This document shows positions 23,072 through 33,485 of a stretch of DNA of 64,000 nucleotides, piece by piece. Position 1 is the stretch's first letter, and each line of letters opens with the position of its first letter. The translations under genes and the position numbers were made by a program. Origin of the DNA: Hexactinellida sp. DTS-2022 (taxonomy: Eukaryota > Porifera > Hexactinellida); NCBI GenBank assembly GCA_028753945.1, contig JAPNXP010000001.1, positions 4,516,501-4,580,500 of the forward strand, in the 5' to 3' direction. The notes under the pieces are model-generated. The model was not told the origin of the DNA. It ran no database searches and saw only the letters and a program-made list of their open reading frames with translations.

Positions 23072-23160
23072 CAGTCCGGTTCTTTTATTATGAACATTCA
23101 AGGGACCAAAAACTTCATAATAAGCAGACGAAATTTGTTCACAATAAGCAGAGCTGACTG
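23072..23160. mobile_element. 89-bp TA-flanked MITE
   Basis: Begins CAGTCCGGTTCTTTTATTAT and ends AATAAGCAGAGCTGACTG, an imperfect inverted repeat, with TA on both sides (23070-23071, 23161-23162). Resembles pogo-type short elements elsewhere in the window. Confidence 0.6.
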
Positions 23161-23631
23161 TATTAATTAATCCACCAAACAGAGTTCTAATTTCGGGCTG
23201 TATTCGAATTATTTGGTTTCAAATTATAATCTCGGTCTATAGAATAGGCTGTTGCCAGCCAAGCTAGCTAAGTTAGAATATATTATATTATATTCTAAAA
23301 TTATTATTAATTGGATCTTACTAACTCGTCTCATGTTAGCTACTGTAGTATATTTACAAAATTAGTTTAAAAGTAAAAGGGAAAATAGCAATTGAATAAT
23401 CATTCATGCCCAATAATTGAAATTGCATTATACAAAATAACTTGATAGTTCGAGTTGTAGTCTTAAAATGCTTTATGAAAATGATGTGTGATCAAAATTT
23501 ACCAAAAATACATTCGTTTTGTACAAATCAGACTGAAAAGCCTCAAAATACCGTCGGTTCTCAGTTAATTAATAAAATAAAGGAAATGGCTAGAAGCTTT
23601 GAGCGGGTATAAAGAATTACAATCACAAATA

Positions 23632-26514
23632 TCACAATATCAAAGGAACCTGTGCTTTCTCGAGTGCAGTTTTACAAACAGCACTTACCTCAGAAGGCTG
23701 CAGCATATCCCTACCTCCTTCTGAGTAGAAGAGCCTCTCGATCTGTTTGATTGCCTCTATCCTATTCTTAGAGAGTCTCTCGTTGGAGAGAGTAATGAAC
23801 TGAAAAAATTCTTTCTGGAACAATCTGTGCACTGGGTATATCTCGAGGATGTCCTGACTCGGGTCGGATTCCTTGATTTTGTTGATATCCTTATTCAGCT
23901 CCTGTAGGAGGAACAGCTTGCACTTGTTAACTTCCTGCAGTCCAGTGCATACGAGGTAGCGCTCGGAGCTGAGCGGCTCTGAGAGCGCCGGCTTGACAAT
24001 ACAAATCTCCGAGAACACGGTGTGCAGGAAGTATATGAGCCCAGCAGTAGCTCTCGTCATAATATCATAGATTCTGCAGATGAACACGCCGCCCTTCTCC
24101 AGACAGTGCAGTGCGATTATAATCTGTACGAGGAAGTACTGCCTTGCTCTCTTCTCCTCGTGTCCGCGGAGATACACCATGAGGCTGCCCGGCTCGCAGG
24201 CACAGTCTCCCAGCACCAGCTCCACCCGCGAGCGGGAAATACACTCCTTGTACGTCTGCTCCAGGTCCTCGTCCAGTAGCAGGTCTACGGGCTGCTCCAG
24301 CAGGAGACTCACGGCCGTGCCCGTCTCCCGCCCGCTGTATACAGCACCCGACATCTCTGTGCGTCGGACCCCGTAGCCCTGAGCGGCCGGAAGCTTCCAG
24401 CGAAGGTAGTGAGAGAACCCACTGGGGTCGTGACTGAGGTCAAGGAATCGGATCGGCTTATCTCTGCTAGCTGAGAACTTAGAAGAGAAGCTCATAAGAC
24501 TGTCAATTTCCGCGAGAGCTATCCCCTCCACTGGGATGGGGTGGGGCGGAGATAGGAGATGGAACGCATAGAACGGGTACTCTCTGGCGGCCCTCTGTAT
24601 CATGGGCTCCCTGTTCGTGAATAGAAGGACCTTCGCAGAGGCCCTAGCCTCAGTCAGCTCCTGCAGAGTGTCGCAATAGCAGAATCTAGAGTTCAGCACT
24701 GACTGCAGAGAGTCTCCGAACAGAGAGCGCATCTCCGACTTGGAATCTCCCAGAAGCAGCCAGCGGACATCCTCCTCCGTGTCCTCAGCTCGAACGGCGT
24801 CTCGCTCGTAGCCGAGTCCCATGCCCCACTGCTGGGACTGGGGGAGCACCGGCTCCGCGCGGCCCTCCCCGCTCGGGCCCAGCCCCTCCCCCTCCTGGTG
24901 TCCCATGGACCTGAGGAGGTTCTTGGACACCTGCGAGTAGTCCCCGGGTTCCTCCAGGCGCGGCCTCTTGCTGGCGGAAGCCGGGTCGTCACTGGAAGTG
25001 GGAATCTCGTGTAGCTCGTGCCAGCTCATCAGCTTAAGCTTGCGTCTGTCATTGAGACTGTCCTGGTTCTTCTGTCGGGAGCCCCTGGAGTCGGGGCGGA
25101 GGAGGGCCATCACACTCAACTTGATTCCGTCTAGAAACAGCTCGGGAAGTATTCTGAGATTGTCCGGTATGAACTTCATGCTGCACCGTCTGTCGTAGTA
25201 CTCGACAGCAAACTGTTGCACATCCGATAGGAACTGCTGCTGGGGTTTGGTGAACACTGTGAAAAGCCGCAGATTGGACTCTATCTGCTCCCGCTGATAC
25301 CCGCTGAACAACTCCGCTGCTTGTCTGGCAGTTGTCATGAACGCAGGGTTTATAGCAGAGAGAGGGAACAGAGATCTCTCGTGGTCTGCTAGGGTGTAGG
25401 CTGACTCCAACTTTTGCTGGTGCCACTCTGAAAAGCTGTCAGCGCCGTGGAACTTGAGACATACCAAGTACACCTCTGAGTTGCCGGCCTTAGAGGTGGC
25501 AGGCTTGAACACGTGCAGTTGAGAGAATGAGCAGGCCAGTAGGTACAGCAGACAGAGGGTTTGGCTCTCAAACAGTGTGAACAGTTTCAGTACGAAGCTC
25601 CCGCCTGGAGAGAGCAGTCGCATCGCTGCCATGCTCTCGCAGTAGTGCAACTGTGACACCCGCAGCTCCTGCTGGTTGGGGTTGTCTTGGCAGTCTCTGC
25701 TGCCGTCTGCAGTGACCAGATCTACGCGTGGGGTCTCCTCCCGAACCTGTCTCTCCAGACTCAGAATGTTCTTCCATCGCATTACATTCCCGGTGTTGTC
25801 AAGCCCAAAGCTCCATTTGTCAATCGTCTCCAGAATGAACCTGTCATCGTCCACCATTTCTCCCAGGTCGTTAGACTCGTTGTACGGATTCAGAGTCATG
25901 CCACGCCACTTCCAGGGCTTGCTGGCGCTGCGGGCTCGGATATAATGGTTGAAACTGCCAATGAAGCCGCCTGGGGCCTCACACAGGTGCACAGAGTAGA
26001 ACAGATCGTCCGTTTCTGTTTCGCAGATGCTGGGGTACTGACAGAGAATCTCGTGGAACTTGGCCCAGGCCTGCGTGCACATTTCAACTCGATGCTGTCT
26101 GCGAATATTCTTCACAATAAGACCAGCTTTGTTGGTGCGCCGTGTATGTTCGTGCCAGAGCTCGGGATCCTTGTCGTTGAGTTGGTCTTTGACCGAGTTC
26201 AGCTCGGACTTGAGGGACTGTAGCTTGTCTATTGTGAAGTGTGGGCCGGAGAAGAGGAGGTCTGCCAAGGGCAACTGGTAGCGAGGGGCCTCCACTGGGT
26301 TGGTGTCGAAAGAGTACTTTTTGCTGAAAAGTCGTTCCACTTCAAGTTGAACTTCCTCGCTGAAAACTCGCTTTTCAAACTCTCTCTCTCGCTTAGGGTT
26401 CCTAGGGGCCCCGTGCCCTCGATAGCCGGACCCGATCCCCGGCCTCCGGGGGTACCGCCCCCTGCCTCTGTGGAACCCACCCTCTCCCCTCCCGCGATGA
26501 GCCATGGAATACAT
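23632..26514 (-). CDS. Cap 2'-O-methyltransferase: CMTR2-like half fused to CMTR1-like half
   Basis: One 960-residue exon (ATG at 26514; a second Met at residue 4 could be used). Residues 5-40 are Arg/Gly-rich. Residues 130-420 are a CMTR2-type FtsJ/RrmJ domain: NKAG at 128-131, SAM motif HLCEAPGGF at 176-184, LNPYNESN, FGLDNTGN, TADGS with Asp270, SFVLK with Lys310, and FKPATSKAGNSEVYLVCL. The K-D-K catalytic pattern appears intact. KRPRLEE near 517 is a likely NLS. Residues 531-568 form a G-patch (LLRSMGHQEGEGLG, then WGMGLGYE). Residues 690-930 resemble the CMTR1 methyltransferase domain (FICRIYDIMTRATAGLIYFL; SSERYLVCTGLQ; ITLSNE), but the SAM motif reads DLSHDPSGF and the catalytic Lys is Arg814; Asp770 remains. 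Cap methyltransferases modify the 2'-O of the first (CMTR1) or second (CMTR2) transcribed nucleotide of mRNA. No CMTR1 guanylyltransferase-like or WW domain follows. Coding is GC-richer than its surroundings. Confidence 0.9.
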   Translation of the reverse strand: MYSMAHRGRGEGGFHRGRGRYPRRPGIGSGYRGHGAPRNPKREREFEKRVFSEEVQLEVERLFSKKYSFDTNPVEAPRYQLPLADLLFSGPHFTIDKLQSLKSELNSVKDQLNDKDPELWHEHTRRTNKAGLIVKNIRRQHRVEMCTQAWAKFHEILCQYPSICETETDDLFYSVHLCEAPGGFIGSFNHYIRARSASKPWKWRGMTLNPYNESNDLGEMVDDDRFILETIDKWSFGLDNTGNVMRWKNILSLERQVREETPRVDLVTADGSRDCQDNPNQQELRVSQLHYCESMAAMRLLSPGGSFVLKLFTLFESQTLCLLYLLACSFSQLHVFKPATSKAGNSEVYLVCLKFHGADSFSEWHQQKLESAYTLADHERSLFPLSAINPAFMTTARQAAELFSGYQREQIESNLRLFTVFTKPQQQFLSDVQQFAVEYYDRRCSMKFIPDNLRILPELFLDGIKLSVMALLRPDSRGSRQKNQDSLNDRRKLKLMSWHELHEIPTSSDDPASASKRPRLEEPGDYSQVSKNLLRSMGHQEGEGLGPSGEGRAEPVLPQSQQWGMGLGYERDAVRAEDTEEDVRWLLLGDSKSEMRSLFGDSLQSVLNSRFCYCDTLQELTEARASAKVLLFTNREPMIQRAAREYPFYAFHLLSPPHPIPVEGIALAEIDSLMSFSSKFSASRDKPIRFLDLSHDPSGFSHYLRWKLPAAQGYGVRRTEMSGAVYSGRETGTAVSLLLEQPVDLLLDEDLEQTYKECISRSRVELVLGDCACEPGSLMVYLRGHEEKRARQYFLVQIIIALHCLEKGGVFICRIYDIMTRATAGLIYFLHTVFSEICIVKPALSEPLSSERYLVCTGLQEVNKCKLFLLQELNKDINKIKESDPSQDILEIYPVHRLFQKEFFQFITLSNERLSKNRIEAIKQIERLFYSEGGRDMLQPSEVSAVCKTALEKAQVPLIL

Positions 26515-26686
26515 AGGGTGCTCCTGGTCAGCAATAATTGCAGTATATGAACGTACTTTCTAGGTAGCGCTTGTCTAAACCAACTAGAATTGAGGATTTT
26601 ATAACAAACAATGGTACTGGATGCATGTTATGAAAGTCGAGTGAGCATGCTCATATGGGATAACTTACATGTTCATTGTAGTAAAC

Positions 26687-27178
26687 CAGGGCTCTTCAAT
26701 TAGTGGCCCGCGGGCCAAAGTGGCCCGCTGCCTATACATTGGTGGCCCGCCCAATCTTTTCAGTTTATATATTTATTCGATATTCTTTCGCTCATAGCTA
26801 CATGCTTTGCAACTGAAACTGTAATTTATCCTTCTAGGCCCTAGGATATAGTAGTTACTTGATCATTCCAATATTCAAATTTATGTTTTAATAGCTAATA
26901 TACAACCATTGGCATACTGTTTTTTACAGCACGTTACTTTCCCGATATTCTTTATTAATTGTCACATGCATTAAAATCCCCAATTGCCTGCTTGTAGTCT
27001 TGTATGCATATGATGTATCCATATCATATATATCACATAATCACATAATGTGTTTTATTCTTACCTATCTGTTATTAGCGTATAAGTAATCATTATGGGT
27101 ACTCCAGTTACGAAGAGCACGGGGGAGTGCCTGATTATTCTAAAGTGGCCCGGGGATAAAACTAATTGAAGAGCCCTG
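26687..27178. mobile_element. 492-bp hAT-type MITE
   Basis: An exact 8-bp TSD TAGTAAAC lies at 26679-26686 and 27179-27186. Terminal inverted repeats are CAGGGCTCTTCAATTAG and its complement, with GTGGCCCG blocks inside each end. There is no ORF. CAGGG ends with 8-bp TSDs are diagnostic of hAT elements. Confidence 0.93.
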
Positions 27179-27311
27179 TAGTAAACCATCATAATCTAGG
27201 TACGTAACAGTATTTACCAGTTATTCTAATGGTTTTCCGACTTTTCTATCCTCGTTTTGTAGTATAACAACTGTATGTCGTTTGATAATTAAAATTTTCT
27301 ATTGAGATGAC

Positions 27312-27786
27312 CAGAGCATTAAAGGAGCGCACTTCAAAGAGCGGCGCACCAGGTGCGCGCTCCATTTTTCAGGAGCGCAAGGTGGAGTGCGCTCCAAATT
27401 TTTAGGAGCGCGCTCCTACTAAATCGTTACCTTAGTAACCTTAGTAACCTTACACGTACAATTACATCATATAAACTAGGGCACGTATAATTTGTTACGT
27501 AAATATTCATAGATAGTGTAATAATATAAGTTTCATGAGGTTTCCGCAGTTTTTAAACGAAAATAAGAGTTAGTTAACTAGAGAAATATCTTTGTTTATT
27601 TAACACATTTTGGTCATAAGAAATGAAGGAGCGCAAAGTAAGCGCGCTCCAATTTTCCAGGAGCGGGAGCGAGAGTGCGCTCCTTTTTTTCGGAGGAGCG
27701 AAAACAGGAGCGACGGCGCTCCTTTTTATGATTGGGAGCGCGGAGCGGGAGCGCGTTCCGAAAAATGAGGAGCGCTTAATGCTCTG
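27312..27786. mobile_element. 475-bp hAT-type MITE with GGAGCGC arrays
   Basis: An exact 8-bp TSD GAGATGAC lies at 27304-27311 and 27787-27794. Ends are CAGAGCATTAA and TTAATGCTCTG. Both subterminal regions carry many GGAGCGC/GCGCTCC motifs, likely transposase binding sites. The apparent reading frame at 27574-27927 crosses the element boundary and is spurious. Confidence 0.92.
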
Positions 27787-28118
27787 GAGATGACTCATAA
27801 ACCATATATGAGCATGCTCAATAAGACAATAACCCATATGAGGATGATCACTCGACCTACTGAGCATGCTCACTCGATTTTTAATTAAATACCTCACTGG
27901 ATGCGATATATGCGTACATGTAATCATAGCCTATGATGTAGTATAGAGGAAGAAACACCTACCTTATAAATTATGACCTACCTTATAAATTGAAAATATA
28001 ATTATTATATATATAATCGCACTCGCATAAAATATCAAACCCGACAATGTTCTTATATCCGTCATCCACTGTATACATAATTCACAAAGTATAAATTCAG
28101 CTTGTAAGAAACGGATAG

Positions 28119-30098
28119 TTATAGTTTAGAGTTGAGCAGCTGCTTAGTGTATTTGCTATAGACTGGATGGACTCCTGATGGATGCTTATTCCTGGGATTC
28201 AGTTGTACCCATTCCCACATGGCTCTATACACATCTCCGTCCCTCCTGCCCAGAACAGACCGCAGCACCATATCAGGAATATCGAACGCATCCACCAGCG
28301 CTACAGCCTCAGGTCTCACTTCCTTTAACAGAGACAGAATCACGCTTCTCAACTCAACCAAATCTGTGCTATACAATACCCCGCACTCTATGAAGGCACC
28401 TGACGTATTCAGGATGTAGTGCAGGGAGAATAAGTCTGAAAGACATTTCAGGATTCTCCGGTTCTCATAGCTTAGATTCTTAACAACTTCCTTTTCCAGA
28501 CTCTCAATGAAAGATTTCACAATTACATAGTATGTGTGAGCCTCTGCACATTGTAGTAACTCAATGGCTGCTGCGTTTCTAGCATCGAACTCATGGCACC
28601 CTCTCGTCTCAGCCTCTCTCAGCTTAGCCACGGCTCTGTCCACACTAGCTAGTGCCATGCCTTCGTATAGGAACAGCTGATCCCGTGTAGATACAAAGTT
28701 GAGGGAGGCGGGACGGGAGCACCTCACTCCGGAGAGATACGACACGTTATCCGGGAGAGAGGTGTTAGGGTCCCCCGACACTCTCTGTCTCAGCTTGACG
28801 AGATAGCGTGCAGTCTGCAGCAGCAGAATATTATTGTCCCCCTCGTAAGTCAGGGAGGGAGAAGCTTCTTGGTACAAGTAAGGGAAGCCGCTGGACAGAG
28901 AGTAGCCATGACCTCCACAGGACACACGACAGCTTTCTATACCCTTAACTGCTATCTTGGTAGCGATAGACTTAACGCCTGAAGAAGTGGCATGTAGTTC
29001 TGGCAACGATTCTAAGTTATCTTTATCGAGCTGTGACTGAGTTTTGGCATACAACTCCACCATATACTGAGATATGAAGAAGAGCGCATACGCTGAAGAG
29101 AGGAGTGGGATTAGTGTGTACTCTTGGTTGACATAGTCAAGCAGCTGAGTTTCTAACTCCCCAGGTTTGTTCTGTGTCTGTCTACGGACAATACTGTAGC
29201 GAATAGCGATTGTCAGAGCTTTCGATAGGAATTGAAAAGAATAATAAGCTAGTAAAGCACGCATTGTTACCAAAGTACCATAGGTGAGTCTGTCAAACTT
29301 AGGACGAATATAGGTACCATCTGGTAACAGCTGGGAATAACGCATTAACATGTTTTCCCTTGGAATCCTCACGTGGTCAAATCTGAGAAAACCATTGTCC
29401 ACTTCTTCCCAGCCAAACTTAGGTCCTATATCTCCTATTGTTATACCCTCCATTGGATGGTGGTTGCTTAAACTTCTCAATTGTATGATGAAAATGTGAA
29501 TTCCTTTGTCCTTTCCTTCCGTAATTAATCTTGCAGGAACAATTCCGTGTGTAGCGTTCACACCCATCAAACCAGACCACCATTTGGTAGAAGTGAGGGT
29601 TGGGCTATGTATTACAAACTCTTGTTTGTCAGCTTCGTAAGTCGCAGTTGTTTCCAAGCCACGCACATAAGTACCATGTCCCATTTCAGTCTGCGCATAG
29701 CAACCGATGATGCTATAGTTATTAGCTAGCGGTAGCCACTTGTCCTTTTGCTCTTGAGTGCCTTGACCGATTATAGTTGGTATAAACATGATGTGGTGTA
29801 CTCCAAAGGGATTAAACGCCTCAACAGTACGTTGAAATATTTGATACTCGAACTCTCCAGTTATTTTCAATTCTGGAATTTTCTTCAGAATACTGTATGT
29901 ATGTTTTCTAGTAATTTCCTCCAATTTTTCCTCCACACTAAGATAGTAATAATTAGTTACATCAAAGTTTGGATCACTTGCTACTGCATTCTCAATTTCC
30001 CTCTTTCTTTTCACAATTTCTCTTCCCCCATAGATTAAATTAGTTATTTGTTCTGTGTCTAGTCTTGTTGCTTTACGCTCTGAAGCAAGTATTTCCAT
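28119..30098 (-). CDS. Peroxisomal acyl-CoA oxidase
   Basis: A 659-residue single-exon protein of normal length for animal ACOX enzymes. It catalyses the first step of peroxisomal fatty-acid beta-oxidation: FAD-dependent desaturation of acyl-CoA to trans-2-enoyl-CoA, passing electrons to oxygen to give hydrogen peroxide. The FAD/substrate region reads GCYAQTEMGHGTYVRGLETT at 132-151. The catalytic Glu is in LTYEGDNNILLLQTAR (Glu419). The C-terminal SKL is a canonical type-1 peroxisomal targeting signal, so import by PEX5 is expected. The flavin-binding GGHGYS is at 395-400. No interruption is seen. Similarity pattern favours the ACOX1/ACOX2 branch, but the paralogue is not decided. Confidence 0.95.
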   Translation of the reverse strand: MEILASERKATRLDTEQITNLIYGGREIVKRKREIENAVASDPNFDVTNYYYLSVEEKLEEITRKHTYSILKKIPELKITGEFEYQIFQRTVEAFNPFGVHHIMFIPTIIGQGTQEQKDKWLPLANNYSIIGCYAQTEMGHGTYVRGLETTATYEADKQEFVIHSPTLTSTKWWSGLMGVNATHGIVPARLITEGKDKGIHIFIIQLRSLSNHHPMEGITIGDIGPKFGWEEVDNGFLRFDHVRIPRENMLMRYSQLLPDGTYIRPKFDRLTYGTLVTMRALLAYYSFQFLSKALTIAIRYSIVRRQTQNKPGELETQLLDYVNQEYTLIPLLSSAYALFFISQYMVELYAKTQSQLDKDNLESLPELHATSSGVKSIATKIAVKGIESCRVSCGGHGYSLSSGFPYLYQEASPSLTYEGDNNILLLQTARYLVKLRQRVSGDPNTSLPDNVSYLSGVRCSRPASLNFVSTRDQLFLYEGMALASVDRAVAKLREAETRGCHEFDARNAAAIELLQCAEAHTYYVIVKSFIESLEKEVVKNLSYENRRILKCLSDLFSLHYILNTSGAFIECGVLYSTDLVELRSVILSLLKEVRPEAVALVDAFDIPDMVLRSVLGRRDGDVYRAMWEWVQLNPRNKHPSGVHPVYSKYTKQLLNSKL

Positions 30099-30414
30099 TA
30101 AGCTGTTAACTTCTAAATTTCCTTCTTGAAAATTCAGTTTGCATTATTCTATATTTATATTTTAGCAGTTACTAGCTAGTAACAGCACATCTTTATTCTT
30201 AAGTCAGTCAACAACCGTTAACTGATCTAATTTGGTGTTAACAGCAAGTTACTAGCTAAAAAACGACATTTTGACTGTTTTATATAAGTAATCTCCCTCC
30301 CATCCAAGATATAGGGCAACCCTTTTGTGAAAGTGAATTCAAAATTCATTTTATTGATATGCATTGAACAAGAATGATCAAATTTTCCAATCCCGGGATT
30401 CGGGATTGACCCGA

Positions 30415-31440
30415 TACTCAATCCCGGTGTAAGCGCGTTTTAGGTATCCAGCGATTTAGGGACCCCATGGATCCCAAAAACGCTAGCGATTTAGGGATCA
30501 ATTCAGAGATATAGGGACCCCACCCATATATAACCTATAAGCTCAAAAACGCTAGCGATATAGGGATCAATTCGGAGACATAGGGACCCAAGTGCCAGGG
30601 TTGCCGTGGGAGTGGAATTTCCATTCCCATCCCATTCCCATATGAATCATTTGCAACTTTCCACACATACAAATAGGCTGCTATAACAATTCAGAAAAAT
30701 GTCGTAACTGGTGTAACGGCTTTGTATCACTTGTATTGATATCCATAAGGGTTTCCTATGAATCTCCATATGGGTATCCCCTCAGGAGAAATCTGATTCC
30801 CATACCCACGGCAACCCTGGGTCACCCCACCCAAGGCCACCCATATATAACCTATAGGCTCAAGGCATAGTCTTCTATATATTGCCCAAATCCTTCACTA
30901 TCTTTAGTTTGTGAGTGAAAATAGAAAAATAGAAAGTTAAAAATCTAATTCAAAAATAGAAAGAGGATCGATATATTTGTAAATACCGTACTCTGGAAGG
31001 AAGCAAAACGATACAATGTGCAGATTGTCAAGAATGGTTTCACGAAGAATGTATGCGGATCCCGATACTGGCGTGGACAGACCCAAACTATATGTTGGCG
31101 AGTGAAATTTGCAAAGAAATGTAGTGTTAGTTAGGCCTACCGTAGGAAGTATAATTACATATCTATATATCATCAAGTAATCATAGGTACTTTAGATAAT
31201 TAGGGCACAGAAACGAGGATACCCAAACACTGGCGTACCTGTTTCACTAGCGATTTAGGGACGCCACGACCACAAAACGCTAGCGATATAGGGACCCTAC
31301 GATCACAAAACGCTAGCGATTTAGGGATCCCCGTCCCTATATCGCTAGCGTTTTAGGGACCCAGAGGGCCGAAAACGCTAGCGTTTTAGGGACGGGGATC
31401 CCTAAATCGCTGGATACCCAAAACGCGTTTACACCCGGGA
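30415..31440. mobile_element. Foldback repeat with CGCTAGCG subrepeats
   Basis: The left end (AATCCCGGTGTAAGCGCG, then GGTATCCAGCGATTTAGGG) is complementary to the right end (CCCTAAATCGCTGGATACCC, then CGCGTTTACACCCGGGATT). Inside, AACGCTAGCGATTTAGGGA variants recur in both orientations at 30430-30590 and 31240-31400. No TSD was recognised. Carries a nested hAT-like element at 30596-30819. Confidence 0.7.
30596..30819. mobile_element. 224-bp hAT-like element nested in foldback repeat
   Basis: Ends are CAGGGTTGCCGTGGGAGTGG and the imperfect complement CCATACCCACGGCAACCCTG. The flanking 8-mers do not match, so the TSD is lost or the limits are slightly off. The same CAGG(G/C)TTGCCGTGG head occurs at about 36816 and, diverged, at about 38027. 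Confidence 0.6.
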
Positions 31441-31478
31441 TTAAACATTTCACGTAATATAGTATGGAAAAGCTAGTA

Positions 31479-31652
31479 CAGTATATGTCGGATATAAGCA
31501 CACCGGTTATAAGAACATATCAGATATAAGCACACTATGTTGGGAAACGGTTGCCATATACCCTGTATAATTAATGTCGGTTATAAGAACATGTCGGTTA
31601 TAAGAACATTAAGTGCAGTTCCCGACGATGTGCTTATAACCGACATCCACTG
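31479..31652. mobile_element. 174-bp TA-flanked MITE
   Basis: CAGTATATGTCGGATATAAG at the left end pairs with CTTATAACCGACATCCACTG at the right end; TA flanks both sides. Internal GGTTATAAGAACAT repeats are present. The reading frame at 31537-31749 overlaps the element boundary and is rejected. Confidence 0.75.
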
Positions 31653-32022
31653 TATAATGAAATCAACTTTTAAGTACCATAACTTAATAGATCTAAATGT
31701 TACTTTAATGCTGTATAATGAGTGTAATAGTGTTATCATAAATGTGTAAATAATGAAAGAGAATAATTAGTAGTAAACACCTGGAATCATATATGATAAT
31801 TCTTGTTGAGCATCGTGTTTAAGTTCACATATCTAATTATTAAATGAAAGGATTTGCATTAATGGAACGTGGTTAGCACTTAACAACAACAAATTGATCA
31901 GGATTCCTAGTACTTTATTGAATCCCGGGATTGGTCTCGAATCCCGGGAGAAAATGTATAGGGATCCCGAGATTGCAAACCCTGATTGCAAACCCTAATT
32001 GCAACACATATTGCAATTTAGC

Positions 32023-32513
32023 ATCAGACCTTAGGAGCATATTTACAAATGGCTGTGTAATACACTGGTATAGGACCCCAAGTTCTGTATTTAACCCAGC
32101 CCTAGGCAGATAGATACAGTTTAATAGCTATTCTGAGATTAACAATATAAGTCAACATCTCTGATACAAATGCATAAATATATTAATTATTCTTTCTTAT
32201 ATGTTGTTGTTGTTGTTGTTGTTGTTGTTTTACTCCTATTCTCTGTTTATACTTATTAGTTAGCCAGCCTATGTAAGCAGAGCGGGCTGCCTCCTCTTTG
32301 CCTACTCTATCCCGCTCTATCTCAGCAGTCAGCTTGAATCTCTCCCGACTCTCTTCCCTCAACAGACGGAGGCTATCCTTAGCTTCCTTATCCTTAATCC
32401 TAAATATAAGTGTACTTCAGTTGAATTGAAAAAGTTAGTGTATACATAAATAGTGGATTTCGAGCAGTGTATTATACAGCCATTTGTAAATACGCTCCTA
32501 ATCCTGGTCTGAT
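32023..32513. mobile_element. Inverted-repeat unit enclosing a coding exon
   Basis: About 46 bases at 32023-32067 (ATCAGACCTTAGGAGCATAT and onward to TACACTG) are complementary to 32465-32513 (CAGTGTATTATACAGCC through GGTCTGAT). Between them lie a coiled-coil coding exon and a GTT microsatellite. No clear TSD is seen (CAATTT occurs near both outer edges but not at equal spacing). It is either a Pack-type element that captured an exon, or a real exon flanked by two inverted repeat copies. Confidence 0.5.
32183..32399 (-). CDS. Terminal exon of an unknown coiled-coil protein
   Basis: The minus strand reads from a 3' splice site (TATTTAG at 32400) through 71 codons to TAA at 32183-32185. The protein is highly charged and helical (IKDKEAKDSLRLLREESRER, KLTAEIERDRVGKEEAARSA, YIGWLTNKYKQR), followed by nine Gln encoded by a CAA run (the GTT microsatellite at about 32200-32230 on the plus strand) and HIRKNN. 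There is no ATG, so upstream exons are needed; none is recognised to 32.7 kb. Family not identified. Confidence 0.5.
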
Positions 32514-32704
32514 CCAATTTTCATAAGCCTAAATCAAATGAATGTTGCGATATAGGAGAGGATTCCAAAAATTGTCGCTCCTAAATTCAAATTTTCAGAA
32601 AGTCATGCTCCAAAAGGCGTCTAGCGCTCCTGGATAATTCCTTGATTTCGAGTTATTCGAGAACAATAAAGTATTCCCTTCAATCATATAATTTACCTAT
32701 ATAT

Positions 32705-33240
32705 GACTAAAATTCGATTGTTGTTTGTTTGTTTGTTTGTTTGTTTGATTGTCTGAATTGTATTAAACTCAAGATGGTTTAAGATAGAAAGAAGCATGAA
32801 ATTTATCAAATGTTCCTTTGTCCCGTAACAAATTGATAAATGGGTGTAAACACCATGTGACGTTCATGACATGGCGAAAAAAATCCAAAATTGCAGCCTG
32901 TGTCGACAGCATGTTCCATTGGAGGCACTATCAATAGACCACCACCAAAATATAGTGCCACCAAAGGAACATGCGTCGGCACAGCTGCAATTTTGGATTT
33001 TTTTAAATACTTTAGTGAGATTATCACAATGAATTAAAGTGATAGGATAGAACGCATTTATATTGAGTTAGAGACAACTTCCAAATGTTCTAATACCATT
33101 TTGATGTTTACAAGTTTATAATATGAATATATATTGAGTTGTTTACATTTAATTGTTAACATCAAAACCGCGTAGTGGTTGAGTGAAGCGACCGAGACTC
33201 AAGGGTTAATTAAATGTGTACATTCGTTAATGATTTAAAA
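32705..33240 (+). mobile_element. Helitron-like repeat (family 2) containing palindrome core
   Basis: The head AAAATTCGATTGTTGTTTG and GTTTG run match family 2. It then continues as the repeats of 1-4.5 kb (ATTAAACTCAAGATGGTTTA) with the palindrome core at 32878-33003. The tail has AAAACCGCGTAGTGGTTGAG. This copy links the palindromic repeats of the first 4.5 kb to the Helitron-like family. Confidence 0.55.
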
Positions 33241-33347
33241 AAAAATAGCTTCGTACATAGCACTATGATTCGTATTATATTATAGTATGGTATAAAATAT
33301 ATAAATTTGTTCACATATAAAGTTGTATTATATGTATGTACTTATTA

Positions 33348-33485
33348 CAGTGCAGCCTTAAATATCCGAACTCGTTTGGGCCCGTAGAACAAGTTCAGAT
33401 AATCTACAGTCAAGATAATTTAAGAACTTTATATGCAACAACATTGAAACCAGCATGGGATGTTCGGATAATCCAAGTTGCACTG
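33348..33485. mobile_element. 138-bp TA-flanked MITE
   Basis: Ends are CAGTGCAGCCTTAAATATCC and GGATAATCCAAGTTGCACTG, complementary with mismatches, flanked by TA (33346-33347 and 33486-33487). No ORF. No gene is seen in 33490-33930. Confidence 0.7.

Noticed and set aside
25687-26223. Plus-strand reading frame of 178 codons and several others between 24.0 and 26.5 kb
   Set aside because: They are antisense to the cap methyltransferase gene, whose motifs are unambiguous; GC-rich coding DNA leaves open frames on the other strand.
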